DNA of 64,000 nt from Exiguobacterium sp. Helios (GTDB lineage: Bacteria; Bacillota; Bacilli; Exiguobacteriales; Exiguobacteriaceae). Shown piece by piece: positions 25,064 to 32,326 of the stretch (its first letter is position 1; every line of letters begins with the position of its first letter). The stretch spans positions 1,637,501 through 1,701,500 of the forward strand of contig NZ_CP053557.1 of NCBI RefSeq assembly GCF_014524545.1, given 5' to 3'. Position numbers and translations under genes: made by a program. The notes under the pieces are model-generated. The model ran no database searches, had not been told where the DNA came from, and saw only the letters and a list, made by a program, of their open reading frames with translations.

Positions 25064-26156
25064 GTTCATCAATGGCTTCCGGACCAGAATCATCTATCTG
25101 TTTATCAAAAGTCTGTTGATGGCTGCGGTCATCACATTCGCAATCTATAAGGCGCTACAATATTATTACCATCATCACGTCTTTTACGGGGACACGTATA
25201 TGCGATACCGGTTTTGGATGCGCGAAGTCGGTGACATCTATGTCTTTTTAGCGCTGTACATTCCATTTTCGATTCTCATCTTTTATCTGCTGACGCGGAC
25301 ATATACCAAATATTTTGAGGACATTTCAAGCGGTATTCGTCAGTTGGCAGCGGGTGATTTTTCACATCGTATCGAGATTGCATCGAAAGATGAGTTCCGC
25401 CAAATCGCAAACGACTTGAATGCGGCAAGCTCAGGCTTACGGACGGCCATTCAGGCAGAGACGTTGGCGCAACGCAGTAAAGAAACGCTGATTGCCAATT
25501 TGGCCCATGATTTACGGACGCCGTTGACATCGGTGACCGGATATTTGGATTTACTGAATCAACCGACGACAACCCCGGAAGAACGGGCTGTCTACATAAA
25601 AATCGCCTATAAAAAATCCCGGGATCTCGAACAACTCCTTGAAACCTTGTTTGATATCTCAAAACTTGATTTATCACTGAAGACAACGGAACAGACAGAG
25701 GTCGATTTGTATCATCTCCTGCTCCAACTCCTGGATGAAATGTATCCGTTGATCAGTCGTGTCAACGCCCGTCTGAATCAGCAGATTAGTCCGTCCTTGA
25801 ACATGACGGGAAACGGAAAAGAACTGGCCCGGGTGTTTGAGAATTTGCTTAATAACGCGATACGTTACGGCAATCTAGATTATCCGATTGACATCAGTGC
25901 ATTCCGCCGCGGCGCGGAAATTGTGATTCAGATCACGAATGCCGGTCCGACGATTCAAACGGCGGATGTGCCGTACCTGTTTGATATGTTTTATACAGTC
26001 GATCAAGTCCGGAACATACCGACGAAACAAACCGGTCTTGGCCTGTTCATAGCAAAGACGATTGTCGAAAGACATGAAGGGACGATTGACTTACAGCAAA
26101 GCGCAGGACAGATTCGATTTGAAATCGTTTTTCCGGCTGATTTAAGAAATTCTTAA
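25056..26156 (+). CDS. sensor histidine kinase, VanS-like
   Basis: A 366-residue membrane kinase. Two transmembrane segments (about 12-32 and 62-84) flank a short extracytoplasmic loop of about 30 residues. HAMP follows. The H-box NLAHDLRTPLTSVTGYLDLL, N-box FENLLNNAIRYGN and G-box TGLGLFIAKTIVERHEG are intact. The short outer loop is typical of intramembrane or cell-wall-stress sensors. Its inducer is unknown, although the downstream carboxypeptidase suggests a peptidoglycan-related signal. Confidence 0.9.
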   Translation: MRKFINGFRTRIIYLFIKSLLMAAVITFAIYKALQYYYHHHVFYGDTYMRYRFWMREVGDIYVFLALYIPFSILIFYLLTRTYTKYFEDISSGIRQLAAGDFSHRIEIASKDEFRQIANDLNAASSGLRTAIQAETLAQRSKETLIANLAHDLRTPLTSVTGYLDLLNQPTTTPEERAVYIKIAYKKSRDLEQLLETLFDISKLDLSLKTTEQTEVDLYHLLLQLLDEMYPLISRVNARLNQQISPSLNMTGNGKELARVFENLLNNAIRYGNLDYPIDISAFRRGAEIVIQITNAGPTIQTADVPYLFDMFYTVDQVRNIPTKQTGLGLFIAKTIVERHEGTIDLQQSAGQIRFEIVFPADLRNS

Positions 26157-26163
26157 GAATTTT
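26142..26163 (+). promoter_or_regulatory. direct repeats upstream of vanY-like gene
   Basis: TTAAGAAATTC and TTAAGAATTTT are tandem 11-bp repeats straddling the kinase stop codon; the same bases include the perfect palindrome AAATTCTTAAGAATTT. An 11-bp tandem spacing is what OmpR/PhoB-family regulators bind, so the upstream response regulator is a candidate. Confidence 0.45.
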
Positions 26164-26227
26164 CCCGACTTTCATTTAAACCCTTTTCTTTATGCTGTCT
26201 GTAATGAAGAAAAGGAGAGGGTTTAAC

Positions 26228-27013
26228 ATGAAAAAACTAATCGGCGTGCTTTTGATTGTACTTATTCTATTTCAATTTTATCTGACACGAACACCGGCTT
26301 TGACGAACAAAATTTCATTGAAGGATGCATCGTTGTATCAAGGAGATTTAGTATTGATCAATAAACAAACGGAGATTCAGGAAGATCCGCGCAATCTTGG
26401 CAAAATCCCGAAGGCGGCAACGGAGACACATATCGAAGCGGGTTTATTAGTACAACAGCATGTCGGGACAGCTTTACGACAGATGATACGTCGTGCGGAA
26501 AAAGTGGGAGTCAGACATTTTCAAATCAATAGTGCCTACCGAAGCGGGAAGCTGCAACAGCGGCTGTATGAAGAATATGGTGCGGACTTTGCGTTGCCTG
26601 CTGGTCACAGCGAGCACCAAACGGGTCTGTCGGTCGATCTCGGTTCGACAAGCGGGAAGATGAGTCAATCCAAAGAAGGCAGATGGCTTGCGAAAAATGC
26701 CCATAAGTTCGGTTTTATCATCCGGTATCCAAAAGGAAAGGAAGCAGTAACGGGAATTTCGTTTGAACCGTGGCATATTCGTTATGTCGGCTTACCGCAC
26801 AGCAGCAAGATGTACGAGGAAGATTTGGTGCTGGAGGAATACATACGCTATGTCGAACAAGAGAACGCGTACAAGATGAAAATAGGAAATCAAACATATT
26901 TTGTTCAATACACGAAAATGCGGTCAATCCGTATTCCGGATACACCGCATTTTCAAGTGTCCGGTACGAATGAACACGGTTTTATCGTCACGTCCCGCTT
27001 GAAAAAAGACTGA
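26228..27013 (+). CDS. vanY: D-Ala-D-Ala carboxypeptidase, VanY type (M15B)
   Basis: A 261-residue M15B zinc peptidase with an N-terminal membrane anchor (residues 2-18). SAYRSGKLQQRLYEEYG, GHSEHQTGLSVDLG (the SxHxxGxxxD zinc motif) and ISFEPWHIRYVG (catalytic Glu and third zinc His) are all present. It trims the terminal D-Ala of peptidoglycan stems outside the cell. ATG 26228 with AGGAGAGGG upstream was used; the reading from 26192 lacks a site. About 60 C-terminal residues extend past the peptidase core. Confidence 0.88.
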   Translation: MKKLIGVLLIVLILFQFYLTRTPALTNKISLKDASLYQGDLVLINKQTEIQEDPRNLGKIPKAATETHIEAGLLVQQHVGTALRQMIRRAEKVGVRHFQINSAYRSGKLQQRLYEEYGADFALPAGHSEHQTGLSVDLGSTSGKMSQSKEGRWLAKNAHKFGFIIRYPKGKEAVTGISFEPWHIRYVGLPHSSKMYEEDLVLEEYIRYVEQENAYKMKIGNQTYFVQYTKMRSIRIPDTPHFQVSGTNEHGFIVTSRLKKD

Positions 27014-27022
27014 GGAGGAACC

Positions 27023-27404
27023 AAATTCATTCGTCTATTCATTCAAATATTCAAGTCCAAGCCGTGAAATATGACGGGTCGCTTCACTGCAACTGGGAAA
27101 CGACTTTGTTACAGGAAACCAATCAGCATGTGCTGGTCTACGGACAACGTCCGGTCTCCGGTTCGTTGATCTTGACCTGGATCTCATCCGGGATACAACC
27201 GGTCAGTGGACGGTCGTCGACGAAGAAGAGTTTTTAGAAAATCAACTGACATATCACTATGCGGTTGACGTCATCGAAGTAGCGGAACGGACGTTACGCC
27301 GGCTGCAAGACAAGATTCAACGACAGGTCTTTCCGTTTGACGGGTTTTTGGAAAGTTGGCTGAATCGAGTACGGCACGACAGTAAGACAACTCCACTTCC
27401 TTAA
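27023..27404 (+). pseudogene. broken DUF402-family gene
   Basis: Two frames together give a DUF402 protein. The first reads VQAVKYDGSLHCNWETTLL and then VLVYGQRPVSGSL. After a shift, the second reads LDLDLIRDTTGQWTVVDEEEF and ends with WLNRVRHDSKTTPLP and a stop at 27402. The central part of the family, including the Trp/Tyr-rich core, is missing, so there is an internal deletion as well as a frameshift. A ribosome site GAGGAGG remains, but no ATG follows it. DUF402 proteins include nucleoside phosphatases. Confidence 0.75.
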
Positions 27405-27423
27405 AACGGCTCTGAGTCTGCTT

Positions 27424-28212
27424 TCAATTAGGGTGTTTCGTTTGACACTCCGCAGCCAGCCGCCGAATTTCAGCAGCCATCGAGGAATTGACCGGCAGAA
27501 TCTGTTCGAGCCAGTCAAGCAGTGCAAGCGCCGATTCCGGGACGCGGGCGTATCCTTGCAGGACATCGGTGAACCGTTCCTGCGCCTGGGGGAACCGTTG
27601 CTCGGCCCGGCGTTCATTGCCGTAGGCGTCGGGATAATAGACGACTTCCGGCTCGATTAAATGCAGAATCGACAACAAGTTTGAAAAAGCATGCTGTTCG
27701 ACCAGCTGGAGACCGGACAACCGTTCGCCGCGGGCATAGCGGCACAGTCCAACATAGAGATTCGTCAAGGCTTCGTTCAGTGCAAAGTCGAGTGTATCGC
27801 GCCGGATCGGTGGAGGTGATTGTTTTGAAACCGTCAAGTCGACGCCCGGAAATGTTGGATCCTGCCAGACAATCCGTCCCGGGGAAAAAGCGATGTCCGG
27901 CATCTCATCGAGTTCGAAAATCGCACACTCCCCGTAGATCCCGTCCGCGAACAATAACTTAAACCCGTCGACGGTATTTTGAAAGATAAAGCTGAGCGGA
28001 TGAACGGATTCCAGCCAGTCGAGCCGGTCGAGGAACCGTTGTTTTTGACCCGGTTTCGTAATGACGAAAAAATCGAGGTCGGAATAGGCATCAAGCCGTT
28101 CCAGCTCCCGACCGACGGAACCGAGTCCGAGCAATAACCAGGCGTCATTTGTTTGTTCCAGCTGTTGGCCAATCTGGTCGAGACGTGTGAGCAGGGTCTG
28201 TTGGCGTGACAT
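27424..28212 (-). CDS. nucleotidyltransferase-domain protein
   Basis: A 262-residue protein. LLGLGSVGRELERLDAYSDLDFFVI contains the GS...D-x-D motif of the polymerase-beta nucleotidyltransferase fold, with the two metal-binding Asp intact. A helical C-terminal domain follows, an architecture seen in lincosamide and aminoglycoside nucleotidyltransferases and in many uncharacterised homologues. Drug resistance is possible but not shown. It is convergent with the DUF402 remnant. The start has a weak GGAG site. Confidence 0.75.
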   Translation of the reverse strand: MSRQQTLLTRLDQIGQQLEQTNDAWLLLGLGSVGRELERLDAYSDLDFFVITKPGQKQRFLDRLDWLESVHPLSFIFQNTVDGFKLLFADGIYGECAIFELDEMPDIAFSPGRIVWQDPTFPGVDLTVSKQSPPPIRRDTLDFALNEALTNLYVGLCRYARGERLSGLQLVEQHAFSNLLSILHLIEPEVVYYPDAYGNERRAEQRFPQAQERFTDVLQGYARVPESALALLDWLEQILPVNSSMAAEIRRLAAECQTKHPN

Positions 28213-28339
28213 TAGAAAAACTCCTTTTATATGGTGTAAGCGTTCTCTTGTTCAGTCTAGCAAGCTTAAACGGTCCGTCAAGGAAAAATCGTCTAATTCA
28301 AGATAAAATAATTACTTAGAACAGGAAAGGGTGATTGAT

Positions 28340-28537
28340 ATGGAAGTGCTGATTCTCCTGATAGGCTCATGTCTCTTGAGTGGATTAATGATCTGGACGA
28401 TTGTCAAAGCTGTCATGTTGTCTTATCGAAAACAACAGCTATCAATCTCAAAAGCAATCTTCGTCATCCTGGGTATGGTCGTCTTCAGCATCCTGCTCGC
28501 CGGTGTACTGCCGTATTTGTATTTCAGATTCCTCTAA
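28340..28537 (+). CDS. small two-span membrane protein
   Basis: A 65-residue protein with two transmembrane segments joined by a basic loop (SYRKQQLSISK). AAAGGGTGAT precedes ATG 28340. The family is not recognised. It ends in a terminator and so is probably not part of the phage-like module that follows. Confidence 0.6.
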   Translation: MEVLILLIGSCLLSGLMIWTIVKAVMLSYRKQQLSISKAIFVILGMVVFSILLAGVLPYLYFRFL

Positions 28538-28541
28538 CCGT

Positions 28542-28596
28542 CAGGCACGATTTTTTCGGAACAGTCGCTTCCGATCAAGTCGTGCCTGTTTGTTGT
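28542..28596 (+). terminator. terminator of small membrane protein gene
   Basis: CAGGCACGA (28542-28550) pairs with TCGTGCCTG (28580-28588) and is followed by TTTGTTGT. Confidence 0.75.
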
Positions 28597-28647
28597 CTAA
28601 AAAAATCCGAACAACCAAGTGATTCGTCCTGTTATTTCTTGATAGAA

Positions 28648-28664
28648 AGGAGGAAATTCCTCCT
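28648..28664 (+). repeat. Shine-Dalgarno-containing palindrome
   Basis: AGGAGGAAATTCCTCCT is a perfect 8-1-8 palindrome, 22 bp before the start at 28687. It contains a consensus ribosome site paired with its own complement, while a second site AAAGGGGG lies just downstream. Confidence 0.6.
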
Positions 28665-28686
28665 GAATCTAAAGGGGGACAAATTT

Positions 28687-29493
28687 ATGCAACCTTACTT
28701 ACGTGTCGAGCATCAATTGTTACGCGACGGAGCCGCTTTTTCCTCCGTCCATGAAAAAATGGTCTATCTGCTGCTGCAAAGTTATGCCGGACGGGACGGA
28801 CTCGCGTTCCCGTCGCATCAGACGCTCGCGGACGCCGTTCCGTGCGGCAAGACGACCGTCAAAAACTGTCTCCAGACACTCGTCGAAAAAGGATGGATTG
28901 AAAAGGTCGAACGGTTTGACCGGCACGGCGGACAAACGTCAAACGGCTACCGGATCCGGGCGGGGTCCCCGGGTGCTTCCGGACAGGTCCCTAGTCATGA
29001 GACGACTTCCGGGGAGACATCTGTCGCCTCCAAAGAAAAAGGGGTTAAAAAACCGTCTTTAAAAAAAGAACCACCATCACCCGGAGTCAAGGAAATCATC
29101 ACTCATTTTGAGAGGGAAATCGGACGTGTCACCCCGTCGATTGGCAGGCAACTTGAGCGTTTGTTAAAAGAAACGAGTCCGGTTGTCCTGCACCATGCGA
29201 TCGAACAGGCATCGGCGGCGAACATCCGCAACTTCAACTACATTAAGGTCATCATCGACAGTCTGAAACAGCGGAATTTGTTGACGCAGGAACAGATTGA
29301 CCGTCATGAACAACACCGCCGTGCATCTTCCCGGAAGCGAACGTCCCGCCTGACAGACCGCGGTCGGTTGCCGGATTGGGTCGAACGGGAACGCCGGCAA
29401 CAGCAGCAGGCAGAAGCGGAGCAAAAACAATGGCTTGAACAAGCTGTCCCCGATCAAGGGGAACTGGCATTACTGCTCGCAGAACTTATCTGA
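28687..29493 (+). CDS. helix-turn-helix / DnaD-like phage replication protein
   Basis: A 268-residue protein. Residues about 15-75 (FSSVHEKMVYLLLQSYAGRDGLAFPSHQTLADAVPCGKTTVKNCLQTLVEKGWIEKV) are a winged-helix domain of the HTH_36 type. After a charged linker, residues about 135-200 (HFEREIGRVTPSIGRQLERLL, then NFNYIKVIIDSLKQRNLL) resemble the DnaB_2/DnaD C-terminal domain. Phage and plasmid replication initiators have this layout. A longer frame back to 28369 lacks a ribosome site and crosses the preceding gene. It is directly followed by an endolysin and a holin. Confidence 0.78.
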   Translation: MQPYLRVEHQLLRDGAAFSSVHEKMVYLLLQSYAGRDGLAFPSHQTLADAVPCGKTTVKNCLQTLVEKGWIEKVERFDRHGGQTSNGYRIRAGSPGASGQVPSHETTSGETSVASKEKGVKKPSLKKEPPSPGVKEIITHFEREIGRVTPSIGRQLERLLKETSPVVLHHAIEQASAANIRNFNYIKVIIDSLKQRNLLTQEQIDRHEQHRRASSRKRTSRLTDRGRLPDWVERERRQQQQAEAEQKQWLEQAVPDQGELALLLAELI

Positions 29494-29507
29494 TCAAGGA
29501 GGACTTT

Positions 29508-30170
29508 ATGACACCATCACTTGACTGGCTACTCGTACAAGCGAACCGAAAACTGACAAGAGAAATGGATCCGGACGTCGTCGCGATTACCCGCGCCGTC
29601 ATTACGGAACTGGCGGCAGAAGGACTGCCGATCGGTATTGCACAAGCTTACCGGACAAAACAGGAACAGGATGCCTTGTATGCCAACGGGCGGACCCGTC
29701 CGGGAAAAATCGTCACTTATGCGAAAGGGGGAAGATCAAACCATAACTTCGGGGTGGCCGTTGATCTTTTTGTCTATGCGGACGGCGGCAAACGGGCGGA
29801 GTTTCTCGCACCGCCAGATCCGCGGCTGAAACGGCTCGTCGCCGCGATGAAACGTTATCAGATGCAGTGGGGCGGTGACTGGGGCAATTTTCCCGATTAT
29901 CCGCATTTTCAATTGTATGATGCGGTCAACGGTCAAGCGAAACCGTTACTCGGACCGCGTTATCCCGGTCGACCGCTATATGCAGGAGCAAAGCGGATGG
30001 ACCGGACGCTGATCCGGCTGATTCAAAAACGGCTCCGGTTGCCGTTGACCGGTCAATTCGATCGGAAATTAACGCAATTCATTGAGCAGTTTCAACGGCA
30101 GCACCGGTTAACGGCAGACGGTGTCATTGGTCCGGTCACGTGGCGTCATCTGTTTGGACTTCAACGATGA
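29508..30170 (+). CDS. phage-type endolysin: M15 L-Ala-D-Glu peptidase plus PG-binding domain
   Basis: A 220-residue protein without a signal peptide. The N-terminal domain has GIAQAYRTKQEQDALY, SNHNFGVAVDLFVY (SxHxxGxAxD zinc motif) and DYPHFQL (catalytic/zinc His), as in CwlK and the Listeria phage Ply500 endopeptidases. The C-terminal roughly 55 residues (IRLIQKRLRLPLTGQFD to TADGVIGPVTWRHLFG) form one PG_binding_1 repeat. AAGGAGG precedes the ATG. It overlaps the holin gene by ATGA, so export likely depends on the holin. Confidence 0.9.
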   Translation: MTPSLDWLLVQANRKLTREMDPDVVAITRAVITELAAEGLPIGIAQAYRTKQEQDALYANGRTRPGKIVTYAKGGRSNHNFGVAVDLFVYADGGKRAEFLAPPDPRLKRLVAAMKRYQMQWGGDWGNFPDYPHFQLYDAVNGQAKPLLGPRYPGRPLYAGAKRMDRTLIRLIQKRLRLPLTGQFDRKLTQFIEQFQRQHRLTADGVIGPVTWRHLFGLQR

Positions 30171-30433
30171 AGGAACGTTCAATCGCCCTGATCCGACTGA
30201 TCGTGCCGCTCTACAGTTTCGTGAATTTGACGTTACTTGCACTCGGCTATACACCGCTGCCGTTTGAGACGAATCAAATCGAAACCGCTCTGACGGCGCT
30301 CCTCGGAGCAGGCGGTCTGATGTATGCGTGGTGGAAAAATAACAATATGACCGAGGCGGCGCAACATGCGCAAGTCGTTTTAACGGAATGGAAAAATCAT
30401 GTCCAGCGAGACGGACAGGAAAAACCAGGATGA
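30167..30433 (+). CDS. phage holin, SPP1/XhlB-like
   Basis: An 88-residue protein with two hydrophobic segments. TNQIETALTALLGAGGLMYAWWKNNNMTEAAQHAQ is close to the second span and WWKNN(S/N)xT motif of SPP1/phi-29-like holins such as XhlB. It starts within the endolysin stop codon. Endolysin before holin reverses the usual order, though it is known in XhlA/XhlB-type clusters. No structural phage genes follow. Confidence 0.85.
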   Translation: MKERSIALIRLIVPLYSFVNLTLLALGYTPLPFETNQIETALTALLGAGGLMYAWWKNNNMTEAAQHAQVVLTEWKNHVQRDGQEKPG

Positions 30434-30467
30434 ATGTGCAACTTGAACTGGTAATTTGTTTGAAATG

Positions 30468-30554
30468 TGCAGGCAACGGGCAATATTTCGAGTAGAGCGC
30501 TAATGGTTTGATCCCAAGATACCGATAATAAGGTAGCGTCCCGTATCGCCAGCA
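30468..30554 (+). ncRNA. candidate structured leader RNA upstream of diguanylate cyclase
   Basis: Three nested helices can be drawn by hand. P1: TGC (30468-30470), GGC (30472-30474) and ACGGG (30476-30480) pair with CCCGT (30540-30544), GCC (30548-30550) and GCA (30552-30554). P2: GCGCTA (30497-30502) pairs with TAGCGT (30534-30539). P3: GGT/ATC (30505-30513) pairs with GAT/ACC (30518-30523) around a CCAA loop. P1 and P2 abut on the 3' side and could stack. It matches no riboswitch consensus I can recall, including both c-di-GMP classes. No U-run follows. Confidence 0.4.
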
Positions 30555-30598
30555 TTCCTCAGTTGCTGCCGACGGAAAAGAAAGAGGTCAGACTGAAC

Positions 30599-31741
30599 TT
30601 GAAATTATCGACGTTACAATTTTACCTGTTACTCGCATTGTTTTCATTGATGTTTACAAGTATCTGGAGTTACAATGCTTTCCTGAAAGTTGAACAAGAA
30701 AACAATCGGATTATGATGGAAGCGATCCCGATTTCGAATGCTGCTTCGCAACTGTTCCCATTGCTGCTCGATCAGGAGTTGACAGTGCGCAGTTATTTGC
30801 TTGACCAAAATGATCAGACGTTCCAGCAATTCAAAAATACGAATGCCGAACTGAAAGAGACGATTGTCACATTGAAGATGCTCGATCAACGCCATCCGAT
30901 TCTCAAGCAATTGCTGGCAGATGAGGCGATTCCACTGATTTTACGAACGGACGGTTTTTATGAACAGCAGATTCAATGGATCCAAAGCAATCAAATCGAA
31001 CGGGCGACACTGAAACGTTACAGCGGCATGGACTATATCAATCAGTTCCGGCCGATCAATGCAAAAATCAATCAGGACATCGATAAAATCATCCAGGAAG
31101 CGACGGACCGTTCCAAACAGGCGTCGGCGTCTGCCAAGTGGGTCATCGTCATCGTCGTCAGTGTCGCTGTCCTGCTGTTGATGGCCTTCCTGCAGACGTT
31201 CCGCCTCGAGCGGAGTCAACAGGCGTTGATCCACCGCTCGTTACATGATGCCTTAACCTCGATTCCCAACCGGCGCGCGTTCGATGAGCATCTGGAAGCA
31301 TGCTTTACGACCGCCCGGGAACAGCAGACGGACGTCGGCTTGATTTTGATTGATGTCGACGAGTTCAAACTGTACAACGATACGTACGGTCACTTGAAAG
31401 GCGACTGGTGTCTGCAGAAAGTCGCCGCTACATTAAAAAAACAGGCGGGTGAGTTTGGACTGGTCTCGCGGTACGGAGGAGAAGAATTCGCCGTCATCTT
31501 GACGGAGCATGTCGAGCAGATTACGCATGTCGCCGAACGGATCCGCAGTGAAATCCTCCGGTTGAAGATTGAACACAGTGCGTACGAACCGCTTTGCCAG
31601 CTCAGTGTCAGTATCGGACTTGCCGTCGTCCGGCCGAGCGAGACGTTGACGGAAGGCGACTTGATCGTCCTGGCCGACCAAGCCCTGTACCGGGCGAAGT
31701 CAAGCGGACGCAATCAAATTTCAAGCCATGAGGCCAGCTGA
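30599..31741 (+). CDS. diguanylate cyclase with CHASE3-like sensor
   Basis: About 380 residues. A signal anchor is followed by an extracytoplasmic helical domain of about 150 residues (NRIMMEAIPISNAASQLFPLLLDQELTVRSYLL) resembling CHASE3. A second transmembrane span (WVIVIVVSVAVLLLMAFL) precedes the GGDEF domain, which has DALTSIPNRRAFDEHL, DVDEFKLYNDTYGHLKGD and RYGGEEF. The I-site position reads GEFG, so product inhibition via RxxD is absent. The start is uncertain: TTG 30599 with AGAGG upstream is preferred, and an in-frame TTG at 30563 lies near the leader RNA candidate. Confidence 0.85.
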   Translation: MKLSTLQFYLLLALFSLMFTSIWSYNAFLKVEQENNRIMMEAIPISNAASQLFPLLLDQELTVRSYLLDQNDQTFQQFKNTNAELKETIVTLKMLDQRHPILKQLLADEAIPLILRTDGFYEQQIQWIQSNQIERATLKRYSGMDYINQFRPINAKINQDIDKIIQEATDRSKQASASAKWVIVIVVSVAVLLLMAFLQTFRLERSQQALIHRSLHDALTSIPNRRAFDEHLEACFTTAREQQTDVGLILIDVDEFKLYNDTYGHLKGDWCLQKVAATLKKQAGEFGLVSRYGGEEFAVILTEHVEQITHVAERIRSEILRLKIEHSAYEPLCQLSVSIGLAVVRPSETLTEGDLIVLADQALYRAKSSGRNQISSHEAS

Positions 31742-31752
31742 TATGCTCTCCC

Positions 31753-31799
31753 AAAAAAGCTCCGACTCCATTCGAAAATGGAGTCGGAGCTTTTTTTTT
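31753..31799. terminator. strong terminator after diguanylate cyclase
   Basis: AAAAAGCTCCGACTCCATT pairs with AATGGAGTCGGAGCTTTTT around a CGAA loop. It is bidirectional and also serves the gene ending at 31823. Confidence 0.92.
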
Positions 31800-31822
31800 C
31801 AATCAATAAATAGTCTGCCAGA

Positions 31823-32119
31823 TCATTGCAAAATCACACAATAGGAACGGTCGGAAATCAATGGCGCAGAAATGACGAACACCGTCTTGACGGGTGTACC
31901 GCCGACTTTCGCGTCTAATTGATGCAGCTGAGACCGAATCTTTCGACTTAGGACATACCTCGTTTCCGTACTCAATTCATCGACCTCGTCATCATGTACA
32001 TGTAACAAGAGTTGAAACGGTTCGAGCGAGAAAATGGAAAAGTCGCAGTCGATTCGAGGGTCTTCAAACTGTTCGTTCAGACCATTTTTTATGAAGTACG
32101 CTTCTTGTGCTGTAATCAT
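31823..32119 (-). CDS. hypothetical protein
   Basis: A 98-residue acidic soluble protein with no motif I recognise. CGAGGCG lies about eight bases before the ATG. The roughly 200 bp upstream is A+T rich and holds promoter-like sequence and the terminator of the next gene. The ORF has base composition like its neighbours and is well bounded, which supports its being real. Confidence 0.55.
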   Translation of the reverse strand: MITAQEAYFIKNGLNEQFEDPRIDCDFSIFSLEPFQLLLHVHDDEVDELSTETRYVLSRKIRSQLHQLDAKVGGTPVKTVFVISAPLISDRSYCVILQ

Positions 32120-32279
32120 CTCGTTTCGCCTCGCTCTCTTTCAAAAACAGTTCAAAAAATTATAAGCTGTTAGTTAACTATATAGTCTATAATACCCAAT
32201 TTTTTTGAAAAATATCAGTTTCTGTCCGGAAATGGACCGAATACTGGTGAATTAGGGAATCTTTTAACGAACACAAAAA

Positions 32280-32326
32280 AATCACCTGATTCAGCAGTGC
32301 CTGGTCTGGAATCAGGCGCTGCTGGA
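32280..32326 (-). terminator. terminator of the 32327-32998 gene
   Basis: On the minus strand CAGCGCCTG pairs with CAGGCACTG with one mismatch, and the downstream GATTTTTTTG provides the U-run. Confidence 0.7.

Noticed and set aside
28369..28686. N-terminal extension of the HTH/DnaD frame by 106 codons
   Set aside because: It overlaps the 65-residue membrane-protein gene and its terminator, has no ribosome site, and the winged-helix homology begins only after 28687.
28687..30433. Complete prophage
   Set aside because: No integrase, repressor, terminase, portal or tail genes and no att repeats were seen; flanks are ordinary chromosomal genes.
30468..30554. c-di-GMP-I (GEMM) riboswitch before the cyclase
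   Set aside because: The GACGCAAAGCC core and the tetraloop/receptor are missing; only a GGTAGC-like string resembles the 3' part.
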